Positions 8,756 to 17,372 of a stretch of DNA of 64,000 bases are shown here, in pieces. The notes under the pieces were generated by a model. That model searched no databases, was not told the DNA's origin, and saw only the letters and a list, made by a program, of their open reading frames with translations. Every line of letters begins with the position of its first letter. Position 1 is the stretch's first letter. Source of the stretch: Aliivibrio fischeri (GTDB lineage Bacteria; Pseudomonadota; Gammaproteobacteria; Enterobacterales; Vibrionaceae). The stretch spans positions 682,001 through 746,000 of the forward strand of contig CP160630.1 of assembly GCA_038993745.2 (NCBI GenBank). Direction: 5' to 3'. A program made the translations under genes and the position numbers.

Positions 8756-9076
8756 ACTGTCTTTTTGCTTCCCTTTTCCGATTGCATATCCGATATATGT
8801 AGTTACGATTGGTAAAATTAATTGCCAGAACTTAAAGATTCCATCAAAGCTAGAACTCTCTTTTGCCATAAAAATGAAACCAGAAATAATAACTAAGATA
8901 GTCACAATAAAGACTAAAAAATTAGGCGAAAATAACTTTTCCATCAATTTATCTTTCGAAGCAACATTGACCTTATGAGTTTCTGAATGAAGATCAAACA
9001 AGGCTTTTACTTGCTCTGGATTTGCATTTATTCCTGTTTTAGGAATTGGCGGCAACTCAATTCCTGTTTTACCCAT
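8753..9076 (-). CDS. Two-helix membrane protein, 107 aa
   Basis: A soluble N-terminal part of about 48 residues (with PPIPKTGINANPEQVKALFD) is followed by transmembrane helices at about 52-70 and 82-100 and a short basic tail (GKGKQKDS). The ATG at 9076 overlaps the end of the upstream gene by eight bases and has AAGGAG upstream, so the two are translated together. Function unknown. The pairing of a soluble protein with a small membrane protein in a mobile cassette resembles several sensor/effector or toxin/antidote pairs, but that is inference. Confidence 0.78.
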   Translation of the reverse strand: MGKTGIELPPIPKTGINANPEQVKALFDLHSETHKVNVASKDKLMEKLFSPNFLVFIVTILVIISGFIFMAKESSSFDGIFKFWQLILPIVTTYIGYAIGKGKQKDS

Positions 9077-9365
9077 TAGTTATCTCCTTAACATAAAAAC
9101 TATATGTTAGGTTGTATGCTTGATTATCACCCATAATCTCCACATGAAATGCTCCATATAACTCCTTTCCATCTATGTGACCAATTTTTTGAGGTGAAGC
9201 ATGGCTATAACCACCTTTAGGAGGATTTGTGAATATGAAAGCTAATGTATAATCATTTTCTATATTATTACGCAATCCCTCACCTCCATTCTCAATAATT
9301 TCAATACGGAAAATAACCTCTAATCTATTTGGTTCTTGAGATAGAACAAATAAGGTTTGCTCCAT
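9069..9365 (-). CDS. Small soluble partner protein, about 98 aa
   Basis: First gene of the two-gene cassette. A TTG start at 9380 is possible, but the ATG at 9365 is as likely; no clear ribosome site decides it. The protein is predicted to be mostly beta strand, with repeated alternation of hydrophobic and polar residues (LEVIFRIEIIENGG, YTLAFIFTNPPKG, YNLTYSFYVKEI). No family recognised. It overlaps the membrane protein gene downstream by eight bases. Confidence 0.68.
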   Translation of the reverse strand: MEQTLFVLSQEPNRLEVIFRIEIIENGGEGLRNNIENDYTLAFIFTNPPKGGYSHASPQKIGHIDGKELYGAFHVEIMGDNQAYNLTYSFYVKEITNG

Positions 9366-9466
9366 ATTTGGAACAAACAAGGTTCCTTACTTATAAACCT
9401 CAAATTCATTATTTAATATTTTCAACTTTATATCCTAAAAAAATTATAACGAGTACCAAAGACAGT

Positions 9467-9585
9467 TAACGCCTGCATAACACGTTTGCTGCCATACCGA
9501 TTAAGTCAAAATTTACCACTTAACACGGTAAACTCAAAGAAGCCTAGAATGCCGAGTGTAGCAAATCGTGTTGATGCATTTGTTA
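9467..9585 (-). repeat. attC 13 (TTTGCTG variant)
   Basis: Like attC 2 but the inner arm starts TTTGCTG and pairs less well with TAGCAAA. Belongs to the broken LysE cassette. Confidence 0.93.
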
Positions 9586-9605
9586 TATGCAAACAACCAT
9601 TCTTA

Positions 9606-10233
9606 CTATGAGGTCATTACTTTGATGCCAAAAATAGTAAACAATCCTCCTGTGACATAATCCATGACCCAGAAATACGAGCATAAGCACTTTTAGCTGA
9701 TTCATGAGAAAACGCCGTAGCTAAAAATAAATGCCAACTAAGCGTAATTGAGGCATTGTTAGCATGATTGCAAATATCATCGTTGTACTCATGTTTTCAG
9801 GCATAGAAACACTGAATAAACTAACGACGAAGAAACCCGTTTTTGGATTTAAAATACTGGTGATAAAAGCTGAAATAAAAACCTTTCTTTTCGATGGTGA
9901 TATCGTTTGATTGATTTCAGTTAACTCACCTAATCTCTTTATTTTTCGAGTTAGATAAATCTGACGCATTCCCAAATATAATAAATAACTGCCACCTACC
10001 ACTTTCATTAAACCAAATAATTGAGGGAAATGAGAAAAGAGAATAACTAAGCCTGAGCCACCAAAAAACGACCACAGTAACGTCGCACAACTAACACCGA
10101 AAGCAGAAAAAGCCGCAATTTTACGGTCGTAATTAAGTGCAGTGTTGATCGTTAAAAGGACATTAGCACCAGGCGTCGCAACAGCTAGCATCCAAATTAA
10201 AGCCACATGAATAAGAACCAATAAATATTCCAT
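9606..10233 (-). pseudogene. LysE/RhtB-family amino-acid exporter, two frameshifts
   Basis: The intact first part (9721-10233, about 160 residues) is a clear LysE/RhtB transporter: it has the early VATPGANVLL motif and a SILNPKTGFF segment before the third helix group. The frame then changes near 9755; the next frame reads NASITLSWHLFLATAFSH, the family's expected continuation. A second change near 9673 is needed to reach DYVTGGLFTIFGIK, the usual C-terminal helix. Both changes fit loss of one base in a short run. As written the protein lacks its last helices and should not work; intact relatives export amino acids. Confidence 0.85.
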
Positions 10234-10276
10234 TATCTACAATCCAATAAAATAGCCCTTGAGCTTAAAATGCATA

Positions 10277-10395
10277 TAACGCTTGCATAACACGTTTATT
10301 ACCATGCAAACCAACCGAATTTAACCGCACTAATCACAAAACTAAAGGCAAACCCAGAACGCCGAGTGTAATAAATCGTGTTGATGCATTTGTTA
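10277..10395 (-). repeat. attC 14 (TTTATTA type)
   Basis: Left arm TAACGCTTGCATAACACG, inner arms TTTATTA/TAATAAA, right end GATGCATTTGTTA. Belongs to the 10393-11219 cassette. Confidence 0.95.
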
Positions 10396-11219
10396 GGCAT
10401 ATGCCAACCCACTATCAGTTTTTAGCTTGTATAAAACTCTAATGCCGCCTTTTCTAGTTTTCTCTTCACTAAATTCAAACAATTCTGTTTTAAGCATCAA
10501 TGACTTTAATGATTTATGTTCCGTACTTTTACGAAGTGATTCCCACTCTTCGGGTTCATATTTTTTAATAAATAACTAGCTGAATGCAATAAAGTCCAAC
10601 CATCCTTTCTAGCTGTTTCCTTTGCAATTTTAGTAAGCATAAGTACCAAACTATTTAACCGTAAAACTTGAATTATTAGCTCTTGCTTATAGGCATCTGA
10701 AGAAATAAATTCCGACATTGTTTTTTTACCGTCTGCTAATGCTTTAATAAAAGACTGAGTCGCATTGATTTCTGAACGTATATGCTCACATTGTATATCT
10801 AGCCTTTTGCTAATGTGTTCACAGCTATCAATCGATTTTAAATCAAGCTCAAGAAGTAAATGATGAACTAATTTATTCCTTTCTTGAACTAATTTGGATA
10901 ATGATTCTTTTTTATTTAAATAAAAATCCTCATTATCAATCCAAAATTTGAAAGATATATAAGGTTCTTCATGGTCATCAGCACTTCTTATACTTTCGTT
11001 TTGACTCTTATTCTCTATAAACTGTCCAACTAATTGCCCCATCGTTTGTCTACTTATGGAAGCTTTTTTAAATTCAATAATATCTTGCAGTTCACTTATA
11101 CGGCCATCAATTTCCCGAAATGTAAGAACATACTTCAATAACCCTTCAAGCTGTTGAAATAAAATGATATTTCGACCTATTTTCCTTTGTACTTCACTAA
11201 TTAAATCGGTTAATAGCAT
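10393..11219 (-). pseudogene. LOTUS/OST-HTH-like cassette protein, frameshifted
   Basis: The first 229 residues (to about 10565) are a helical protein beginning MLLTDLISEVQRKIGRNI. The frame then changes at a run of six T on the plus strand (10561-10566). With one more base it continues KKYEPEEWESLRK, LKSLMLKTELFEFSEE and GGIRVLYKLK to a stop inside attC 14. That tail resembles OST-HTH/LOTUS domains, which bind RNA or partner helicases. Without the extra base the protein ends in an unrelated 10-15 residue tail. It could be an assembly error, a recent mutation, or A-run slippage. Confidence 0.65.
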
Positions 11220-11235
11220 ATTTACTCCATGTGCC

Positions 11236-11356
11236 TAACGCCGCAATAACACGTTTATTACTACAACGACTTAACTGAATTTTACTGCCTTAAACACCGA
11301 AACCAAAGACAAACCTACAATGCCGAATGTAATAAATCGTGTTGATTGCTTTGTTA
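11236..11356 (-). repeat. attC 15 (mixed type)
   Basis: Outer arms are of the GCCGCAATAACACG/CGTGTTGATTGCTTTG kind but the inner arms are TTTATTA/TAATAAA, so it joins two subclasses. Belongs to ASCH copy 2. Confidence 0.94.
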
Positions 11357-11362
11357 TATTGC

Positions 11363-11827
11363 CTATTGATAAACGACATGAAATCGTTCCAATACAAGAA
11401 CCATGTCCTCACTAGGCTTAATATTTAACTCTGAACATTCAGCAGCAAAGAAACGCCAATGGGCTTCACGCCACCATTTTAATGAACGGTCGCCCTCGCC
11501 TTCTGCATGAGCAAATTCAGCGGTTACTTCGTTATATTTACACGTTTCAACTGAATCAATTTCAATGATACAAATTGGTTTCCCATTCCAATCAACGACC
11601 ACTTGTAAGTGACCAACGGTTGGCATTGGTTCTTCACCAGATTCATACCAAACATTTAAGCTACAAGTTGCTGTCTTTTGACCAATTCGGATTAATTCAG
11701 CACATAAATTAGCATTATGCTCATCGGCACAGAAATAGTCTGAACTGAATGATTGATACTTTTCACGCTCAATTTCAGAAAGTGAGCTTAGGTACTTATT
11801 CAAGTAGATTTGAGACTGTTCTTCCAT
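11363..11827 (-). CDS. ASCH domain protein, 154 aa (copy 2)
   Basis: Full-length ASCH protein. The core reads GQKTATCSLNVWYESGE, then PTVGHLQVVVDWNGKPICIIEI, then a glycine-aspartate turn EGEGDRSLKWWREAHWRFF typical of the family. ASCH domains share the PUA fold and are proposed to bind RNA; characterised members include a ribonuclease and an acetylcytidine amidohydrolase (YqfB), so either activity is possible here. AGAGGA lies before the ATG. Copy 3 (27060-27524) differs at only a few residues. Confidence 0.9.
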   Translation of the reverse strand: MEEQSQIYLNKYLSSLSEIEREKYQSFSSDYFCADEHNANLCAELIRIGQKTATCSLNVWYESGEEPMPTVGHLQVVVDWNGKPICIIEIDSVETCKYNEVTAEFAHAEGEGDRSLKWWREAHWRFFAAECSELNIKPSEDMVLVLERFHVVYQ

Positions 11828-11854
11828 GAAATCCTCTTAATTATTTTCGCAATA

Positions 11855-11975
11855 TAACGCCTGCATAACACGTTTGCTACGATACAGACTTAACTGAATT
11901 TTACTGCTTTAATCACTGAAACTAAAGGCAAACTGACAACGCCGAATGTAGCAAATCGTGTTGATGCATTTGTTA
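11855..11975 (-). repeat. attC 16 (TTTGCTA type)
   Basis: Arms as in attC 2. Belongs to the cassette that carries both 11973-12743 and the small plus-strand gene at 12826-12918. Confidence 0.95.
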
Positions 11976-12743
11976 TAAGTATTTTTTAGAAAGAAATTCT
12001 TCTTCATTTAATTCCCACTTATTCTCAGTATTCTTACTTAATTTTACTAAATATTTCAATGACGGATAATTATTGGAATCATCATTTGCGTAACGGCGCC
12101 CACTAAGAATCAAAGCTCCATTTGAGTAGCCAATAACTTCATCAATGCAACGTAGAGTTGTATCAAACACGTGTTCAGCGCTATCCACAAACAAGCTTCC
12201 AAAGTGACTTTCAGCAACTTCACACATAGCTGGTCCCCAAGTACCTGAACCACAATTATGCCCCACATCCCCCTCCCAAATCACAATGTAACGTTTTTCA
12301 TAATCATCACTAGTATAAATAGGAACAATATTAAATCCCCACGCGGTTCCAATAGCTAATGCGTACGCTGCTGCTACCTCTAAGACTTTCCTATTAATAG
12401 GATTCGATTCCTCTCTTAGAATAATGGCATAATCGCTAAACAGCCCAGTCAATGGTTCGAATTTTGGAATTTTGTTATCAATAATTAATTTAGAGTATTC
12501 CTCGGTAGCTTTTAGAAAGTTTAAAAGTGGGACTAATTTTTCTTTTGGAGTTGTATCTCTTCTTAATTGCTGCTTTATTTTTTCTTGACAAGTTTTTATT
12601 TCGTGGTCAGGAACATCTCTATCACTAGTGTCGATAATATACTTACTGGTAAATTTAGGAACACTCCAACATAAAACTGATAATATCTCTTTTATTTCTC
12701 GTTTTATGTTTTGGCTCTCAATTTTTTTTATGATTTTTTCCAT
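11973..12743 (-). CDS. Cassette protein of unknown function, 256 aa
   Basis: Family not recognised. The N-terminal 80 residues are helical and charged. The C-terminal part has a HNCGSGTWGPAMCEVAE motif (about residues 162-178) with His and two Cys, then GALILSGRRYA. No membrane segment or signal peptide is visible, so it should be cytoplasmic. The stop TAA overlaps attC 16. Upstream, a divergent small gene is carried in the same cassette. Confidence 0.72.
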   Translation of the reverse strand: MEKIIKKIESQNIKREIKEILSVLCWSVPKFTSKYIIDTSDRDVPDHEIKTCQEKIKQQLRRDTTPKEKLVPLLNFLKATEEYSKLIIDNKIPKFEPLTGLFSDYAIILREESNPINRKVLEVAAAYALAIGTAWGFNIVPIYTSDDYEKRYIVIWEGDVGHNCGSGTWGPAMCEVAESHFGSLFVDSAEHVFDTTLRCIDEVIGYSNGALILSGRRYANDDSNNYPSLKYLVKLSKNTENKWELNEEEFLSKKYL

Positions 12744-12825
12744 TTTGTACCTATTTGTCCCTGCGAGTAATGATAAATTTTATCTTGTCTAATCTAGACA
12801 TAACTTAATTATAAAGGAAAATATT

Positions 12826-12918
12826 ATGGCAAAAGGTAATACTCCAGTAAATGGACCAAGTAAAACAGGTAACCCATCAGGTTCTGGCCGCGGTAATAAC
12901 CCACCAAAGTCTAAGTAA
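12826..12918 (+). CDS. Tiny basic Gly/Asn/Pro-rich protein, 30 aa
   Basis: A 30-codon frame beginning MAKGNTPVNGPSKTGNP, with AAGGAA eight bases before the ATG and a strong intrinsic terminator right after the stop (12927-12955). It points against the direction of the cassette genes and is divergent from 11973-12743. The composition (G, N, P, S, K) predicts a disordered, basic peptide. I have an impression of similar short proteins in other Vibrio genomes but cannot verify it. The complete ribosome-site/ORF/terminator unit makes it a credible gene despite its size. Confidence 0.7.
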   Translation: MAKGNTPVNGPSKTGNPSGSGRGNNPPKSK

Positions 12919-12926
12919 GATTTATT

Positions 12927-12955
12927 TTAGGAGGGGCTCCCTCCTAATTTTCTTT
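12927..12955 (+). terminator. Rho-independent terminator after the 30-aa gene
   Basis: Perfect nine-base stem TTAGGAGGG / CCCTCCTAA with a GCT loop, followed by TTTTCTTTT. Confidence 0.9.
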
Positions 12956-12986
12956 TATTAATACTCGATTAGCCACCAAATACTTA

Positions 12987-13088
12987 TAACGCTTGCATAA
13001 CACGTGCTGACGACTAGCTTTACCAAACCAATTACACTTCAAACCAAAAACGCCGAATGTAATAAGCATCGTGTTGATGCGATTGTTG
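12987..13088 (-). repeat. attC 17 (short mixed type)
   Basis: Left arm TAACGCTTGCATAACACG, then GTGCTGACG; right part AATAAGCATCGTGTTGATG and end GATTGTTG. Closes non-coding repeat copy C. Confidence 0.9.
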
Positions 13089-13546
13089 TGCGTGCTTACT
13101 TTAGGCTTGGCTAGCTTGGTAAAGAACTGCCCTGCCAATATTTTCTAAGCCTAGATTCTAATTTACCGATGCCAATTAAGCGAACAAAATGTTCTTAAAT
13201 TGCGAGATAAAGTGAATGGAAAACAGATACATTTCTTACACCATTTGAACGGCTTGGTTTCAGCAGATTTGGAACTGATAAACCAAATATCCTAACAACA
13301 ATTGGGATTGAAAGTGCTACGAGGAAAACACTGATGCAAACTAAAATGAGGCATAACCAAAGAACAATTGAAGCGTAAAATAGCTTCTGAAACGCCTGAA
13401 CTTAGGGAAATAAGGGCTAATTTGCCGAACCTGATGAAATGAAAACCAAAAGGCAACAAAGAAGAAATTTACGCTTACTAAGCCGAAACTACAAAAGCCG
13501 CGATCCTTTTGATGAACCGTGCAAAAAATTTCGGACTCAGTACGCA
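13089..13546 (-). repeat. Repeated non-coding cassette, copy C
   Basis: Same family as 298-756, ending on the right with CGGACTCAGTACGCACAACG as copies A and D do. Minus-strand frames at 13341-13547 and 13478-13675 are short and overlap the attC, so I do not call them. The end nearest attC 17 has the inverted segment CTTGG...CCAAG also seen in copies A and D. Confidence 0.78.
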
Positions 13547-13664
13547 CAACGCCTGCATAACACGTTTGCTACTATGCAAATTAAACCTAAATTTACCACT
13601 TAATACAGTAAACCAAAGAAACCTAGAATGCCGAATGTAGCAAATCGTGTTGATGCATTTGTTA
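13547..13664 (-). repeat. attC 18 (TTTGCTA type)
   Basis: Begins CAACGCC rather than TAACGCC. Belongs to the HNH gene cassette. Confidence 0.94.
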
Positions 13665-13671
13665 TGCAACA

Positions 13672-14466
13672 TCATCGCCTCTCACGAAACTGATGTAATT
13701 CATATACTAAACTACTTAGTCCTTTTAATTTGGTACACATACATTCAACTTTGTTTTCGAGTTCTTGACTATAGTAATACTGACGGTCCTCTCGTAACTT
13801 GAAGCTATTAGCTAATTCATAGTAATTATTTTCAATTAAGAAGTTCTTATAAAAATATATGATATCCATAATCTCACTTTGCACATTTTGAATATGAAAA
13901 TCATAAGAACGATATTCTTGCTGATAGGTTTGATGGTGGTTGTCGATATTAATGATTTTTTCAAACACAAACTTGTCTACATAATAAACATCTACAGACA
14001 AGCTACCTAATCCCAAATCAAACTCATAAAATAAATCATAGATAAAGTCGATAAATTGCTTTATTCGCGCAGACTCAGCTTGATGGAATAGTGCATCATT
14101 TGCATTGTTCGATCGCTTTCCTATTCGAGCATTTGCACTTAATTCTGCTTGAGACTTCCAACCATTAATATGTTCAACGCTATAATTAAATTCGTCATTA
14201 TCAATTAAAACCGAGCAAGAATGACAAAGCCATATTCCATTAGATATATTTTTTCTTTGACTAGTTGTCAGCTTTGGATCGTATCTCGCACCTCCAAGTG
14301 CTGCTGCTGTTATATGCGCAGCGACTCCGATTTTAGCAGCTTTGTTTGTACAACCTATTTTAGCTCCTGCTGTTGCAACACCACATTTTGGATTTGAACA
14401 ACGATAACCAACTCTTTCTGCTAATGTCCTTTTTGTTGATTCGGTAAAATCGTCTCTATTACTCAT
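13672..14466 (-). CDS. HNH-type nuclease-like protein, 264 aa
   Basis: The N-terminal half looks like an HNH zinc-finger nuclease. It has a cysteine pair at YRCSNPKCG, the AAHITAAALGGARYDP segment that supplies the first His, an Asn in NISNGIWLCHSC, and the second cysteine pair in CHSC just before IDNDE. The C-terminal half is helical and not recognised; it may sense or bind a partner. The ATG at 14466 is preferred over one eight codons upstream because AAAGGG lies before it. HNH proteins in integron cassettes are candidates for phage defence, but also for genes of other kinds. Confidence 0.85.
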   Translation of the reverse strand: MSNRDDFTESTKRTLAERVGYRCSNPKCGVATAGAKIGCTNKAAKIGVAAHITAAALGGARYDPKLTTSQRKNISNGIWLCHSCSVLIDNDEFNYSVEHINGWKSQAELSANARIGKRSNNANDALFHQAESARIKQFIDFIYDLFYEFDLGLGSLSVDVYYVDKFVFEKIINIDNHHQTYQQEYRSYDFHIQNVQSEIMDIIYFYKNFLIENNYYELANSFKLREDRQYYYSQELENKVECMCTKLKGLSSLVYELHQFRERR

Positions 14467-14489
14467 GCTGTACCCTTTATCATGTTGCA

Positions 14490-14609
14490 TAACGCTTGCA
14501 TAACACGTTTATTACCATGCAAACCGACCTGAATTTAACCGCCTTAATCACAAAACTAAAGATAAACCCAGAACGCCGAGTGTAATAAATCGTGTTGATG
14601 CGATTGTTG
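14490..14609 (-). repeat. attC 19 (TTTATTA type)
   Basis: Same as attC 1, with the GATTGTTG right end. Closes non-coding repeat copy D. Confidence 0.94.
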
Positions 14610-15067
14610 TGCGGACTCTCTTTCGGCTTGGCTAGCTTGGTAAAGAACTGCTCTGCCAAGATTTTCTAAGCTCTGATTTTAATTTACCGATGCCGATTAA
14701 GCGAACAAAATGTTCTTAAATTGCGAGATAAAGTAAATGGAAAACAGATACATTTTTTACACCATTTGAACGGCTTGGTTTCAGCAAATTTGGAACTAAA
14801 AAACCAAATACCCTCACCACAACTAGGATTGAAAATGCGGCGAGAAAAACACGGATGCAGGCTAAAATGAGGCAACACCAAAGAACCATTGAAGCGTAAA
14901 ATAGCCTCTGAAACGCCTGAATTTAGGCCGACAATGCTTAATTGCCGAACCTGATGAAAAGAACACTAAAAGGCAACAAAGAAGAGGATTTGCGATATCT
15001 AAATAGCGTTTAAAAAAGTCTCGTTTCTATTGATGCACCGTGCAAAAAATTTCGGACTCAGTACGCA
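14610..15067 (-). repeat. Repeated non-coding cassette, copy D
   Basis: Very close to copy A along its length. A minus-strand frame at 14684-14881 covers the conserved block (GEGIWFFSSKFAETKPFKWC) but lacks a ribosome site. Plus-strand end is again CGGACTCAGTACGCACAACG. Confidence 0.78.
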
Positions 15068-15188
15068 CAACGCCTGCACAACACGTTTGCTACGATACAG
15101 ATCTAGCTGAATTTTAACGCCTTAATCACTGAAACTAAAGGCAAACTGACAACGCCGAGTGTAGCAAATCGTGTTGATGCATTTGTTA
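15068..15188 (-). repeat. attC 20 (TTTGCTA type)
   Basis: Begins CAACGCCTGCACAACACG. Belongs to the GIY-YIG gene cassette. Confidence 0.94.
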
Positions 15189-15797
15189 TAAGTAAATTTT
15201 CCCATCATCATCCCTATCATGAAAATTTACCAAATAATCATAATAATTACGAAATTGCTCAAACCGCAGACCCCGATTAATTGCCATATTATAAAAGCGC
15301 TGTGGTTCTGGACGATATATAGTTTTTATTTTCTGCATTCGTTCAGGAACAATACCACCAAATTTTTCATATCCTGAATTATACGTATATAAATACTTTC
15401 TATCGACTGCAAAACCTCGTTTAGCTATATACATATCCATTTGATTTTCTGCTGAATCAGGATCAATATAAAACCATTCAGAATCCCGTCCAGAAGATAA
15501 GTGTTGCAAGGGTTTTCCAAAACCACTTCTACTATGCAAATTAGCCTCCATATCACCCAATTCTTCTTTTGATACACCAAATGTACACTTAGAAAGCTCA
15601 TATGCAGCAAATGGCATTATAAATGGATTATATGTTTTACCTTGGGATATTCTTACAACCGGATCTTGAATTGACGTTAATCCAATTTTCGACATTCCCA
15701 TATCACGTATATCAATAGCAATATATACCCATCCGTAACATAGCCTTGGGAATTGAGCATAATATGAATTTTGGCTAGCTGAATCACAATCGTACAT
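15186..15797 (-). CDS. GIY-YIG nuclease-family protein, 203 aa
   Basis: The N-terminal 100 residues fit the GIY-YIG fold of the T5orf172/MUG113 group: GWVYIAID stands for the GIY strand, SKIGLTS for YIG, an Arg in PVVRISQGKTYNPF, and a Glu in GDMEANLHSR as the likely metal ligand, followed by SEWFYID. Such domains cut DNA in mobile introns, repair and defence. The C-terminal half is not recognised. GGAGG stands before the ATG at 15797 and the stop overlaps attC 20. Confidence 0.82.
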   Translation of the reverse strand: MYDCDSASQNSYYAQFPRLCYGWVYIAIDIRDMGMSKIGLTSIQDPVVRISQGKTYNPFIMPFAAYELSKCTFGVSKEELGDMEANLHSRSGFGKPLQHLSSGRDSEWFYIDPDSAENQMDMYIAKRGFAVDRKYLYTYNSGYEKFGGIVPERMQKIKTIYRPEPQRFYNMAINRGLRFEQFRNYYDYLVNFHDRDDDGKIYL

Positions 15798-15814
15798 TTT
15801 ACCTCCTTTACTTA

Positions 15815-15932
15815 TAACGCCTGCATAACACGTTTGCTACTATGCAGATTAAACCTAAATTTGCCACTTAACTCGGTAAACTAAAGAAACCTATAACGCG
15901 GAATGTAGCAAGTCGTGTTGATGCATTTGTTA
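15815..15932 (-). repeat. attC 21 (TTTGCTA type)
   Basis: Belongs to racemase copy 2; differs in subclass from the attC of racemase copy 1 (3500-3619). Confidence 0.95.
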
Positions 15933-16634
15933 TATTGCCATATCTGAAATCGCTAATTCTACAGCTTGAGCCGCATGAATTTCAGTTGTGTCGTATAATG
16001 GAACTTCTGTATGTGATTGCTGAATAAGTAGAGCTATTTCAGTGCAACCTAAAATAACAGCTTCAACGCCCTGCTCATGCAAACTTTTAACGATACTTAA
16101 ATACTTTTCTCTTGAGTCAGAGTTAATAACACCTCTGCACAATTCATCATAAATAATGTTATGAACAGTCGTACGATCATTCTCTTCTGGTACAACAACT
16201 TCAATACCAAATTTTTCGACCAAACGACTTTTATAGAAATCCTGCTCCATAGTAAAACGAGTACCAAGCAGCCCAACTTTTTTAATGCCATCAATAACCA
16301 ATTTATTAGCTGTTGCATCGGCAATATGAAGAATTGGGATTGATATGCTACTTTCAATTTCAGAAGCTACTTTATGCATTGTGTTAGTACAAATAAGTAG
16401 GAAATCAGCACCACCAGCTTCAACCGATTTTGCAGCCTCTGAAAGTATTAATGCAGTTTCATCCCACTTACCTTGATGTTGTAACTTTTCGATGTCATCA
16501 AAATTTACGCTGTATAGGCAGATTTTCGCAGAATTAAGTCCACCAAGTTCAGTTTTTACACCTTCATTAATAGCTTTGTAATAACTTGCGGTAGATTCCC
16601 AACTCATACCACCTAACATCCCAATTGTTTTCAT
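15930..16634 (-). CDS. Aspartate/glutamate racemase family protein (copy 2)
   Basis: Nearly identical to 3617-4321; about ten substitutions (for example VAPEIERN to VASEIESS and ENYRTT to ENDRTT). Both catalytic cysteine regions (ICTNTMHK-type and ILGCTE) are kept, so both copies should be active. GGAG precedes the ATG at 16634. The upstream 30 bases also match copy 1, but the attC after the stop is of another class. Confidence 0.93.
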   Translation of the reverse strand: MKTIGMLGGMSWESTASYYKAINEGVKTELGGLNSAKICLYSVNFDDIEKLQHQGKWDETALILSEAAKSVEAGGADFLLICTNTMHKVASEIESSISIPILHIADATANKLVIDGIKKVGLLGTRFTMEQDFYKSRLVEKFGIEVVVPEENDRTTVHNIIYDELCRGVINSDSREKYLSIVKSLHEQGVEAVILGCTEIALLIQQSHTEVPLYDTTEIHAAQAVELAISDMAI

Positions 16635-16662
16635 TTTGTACTCCATACCTTAAAAAGCAATA

Positions 16663-16783
16663 TAACGCTTGCATAACACGTTTGCTGCCATACAGGCTTA
16701 GCTGAATTTTAACGCCTTAATCACTGAAACTAAAGGCAAACTGACAACGCCGAGTGTAGCAAATCGTGTTGATGCATTTGTTA
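16663..16783 (-). repeat. attC 22 (TTTGCTG variant)
   Basis: Left arm TAACGCTTGCATAACACG with inner arm TTTGCTG. Belongs to Cass2 copy 1. Confidence 0.94.
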
Positions 16784-16789
16784 TGTAAA

Positions 16790-17236
16790 TTACTTCAGCG
16801 CGATATAAACACTGACTTTATTCGCATTCTCATAATGCTCAAAATCTGTAGAGTAAGCCCTAGCATGCTCACAATTTGAAGAGCTAAAATATGCCCAAAC
16901 AGACTTCCAAGCGTTTATTACAGCTTCTGGAAATTCGCCTTCCGATTCAAATTTTAAGTATTGGCCAGCAACTATTTCAACGGAGGTTAAAGCGACTTCT
17001 GATGAAGATACTTCATTTGAACCCATAAGAATGTCAAAGTCCCCTGTTACGTCAGATTCATAGTTATAATAAACACTGTACGCACGAGCACCCGACTTAT
17101 AATCATTACCTACATTTGAATCGACAAACTGTACGTGTTGTGGGATTTTCGCTGTATCTGGATTCATTTCGAGCTCATTACACGTTCTGATGTGCAGCCC
17201 CTGAACAATAAAACTCTCTACCTGTACAATTTCCAT
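16790..17236 (-). CDS. Cass2-type effector-binding domain protein (copy 1)
   Basis: About 148 residues resembling the AraC/GyrI effector-binding fold, in the form known as Cass2 (integron-associated effector-binding protein, first described from a Vibrio cassette). Features: a FIVQGLHIRTCNELE strand/turn, the ARAYSVYYNYESD segment, and a C-terminal AWKSVWAYF then DFEHYENANKVSVYIALK strand. It has no DNA-binding domain, so it probably binds a cationic or hydrophobic ligand. GGAG precedes the ATG at 17236. Confidence 0.85.
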   Translation of the reverse strand: MEIVQVESFIVQGLHIRTCNELEMNPDTAKIPQHVQFVDSNVGNDYKSGARAYSVYYNYESDVTGDFDILMGSNEVSSSEVALTSVEIVAGQYLKFESEGEFPEAVINAWKSVWAYFSSSNCEHARAYSTDFEHYENANKVSVYIALK

Positions 17237-17253
17237 TTTTGACTCCATTTACA

Positions 17254-17372
17254 TAACGCCTGCATAACACGTTTGCTACTATGCAGATCAAGCCTAAATT
17301 TACCACTAAACACGGTAAACCCAAAGAAACCTAGAATACCGAATGTAGCAAATCGTGTTGATGCATTTGTTA
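17254..17372 (-). repeat. attC 23 (TTTGCTA type)
   Basis: Arms as in attC 2. Belongs to the gene at 17370-18026. Confidence 0.95.
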
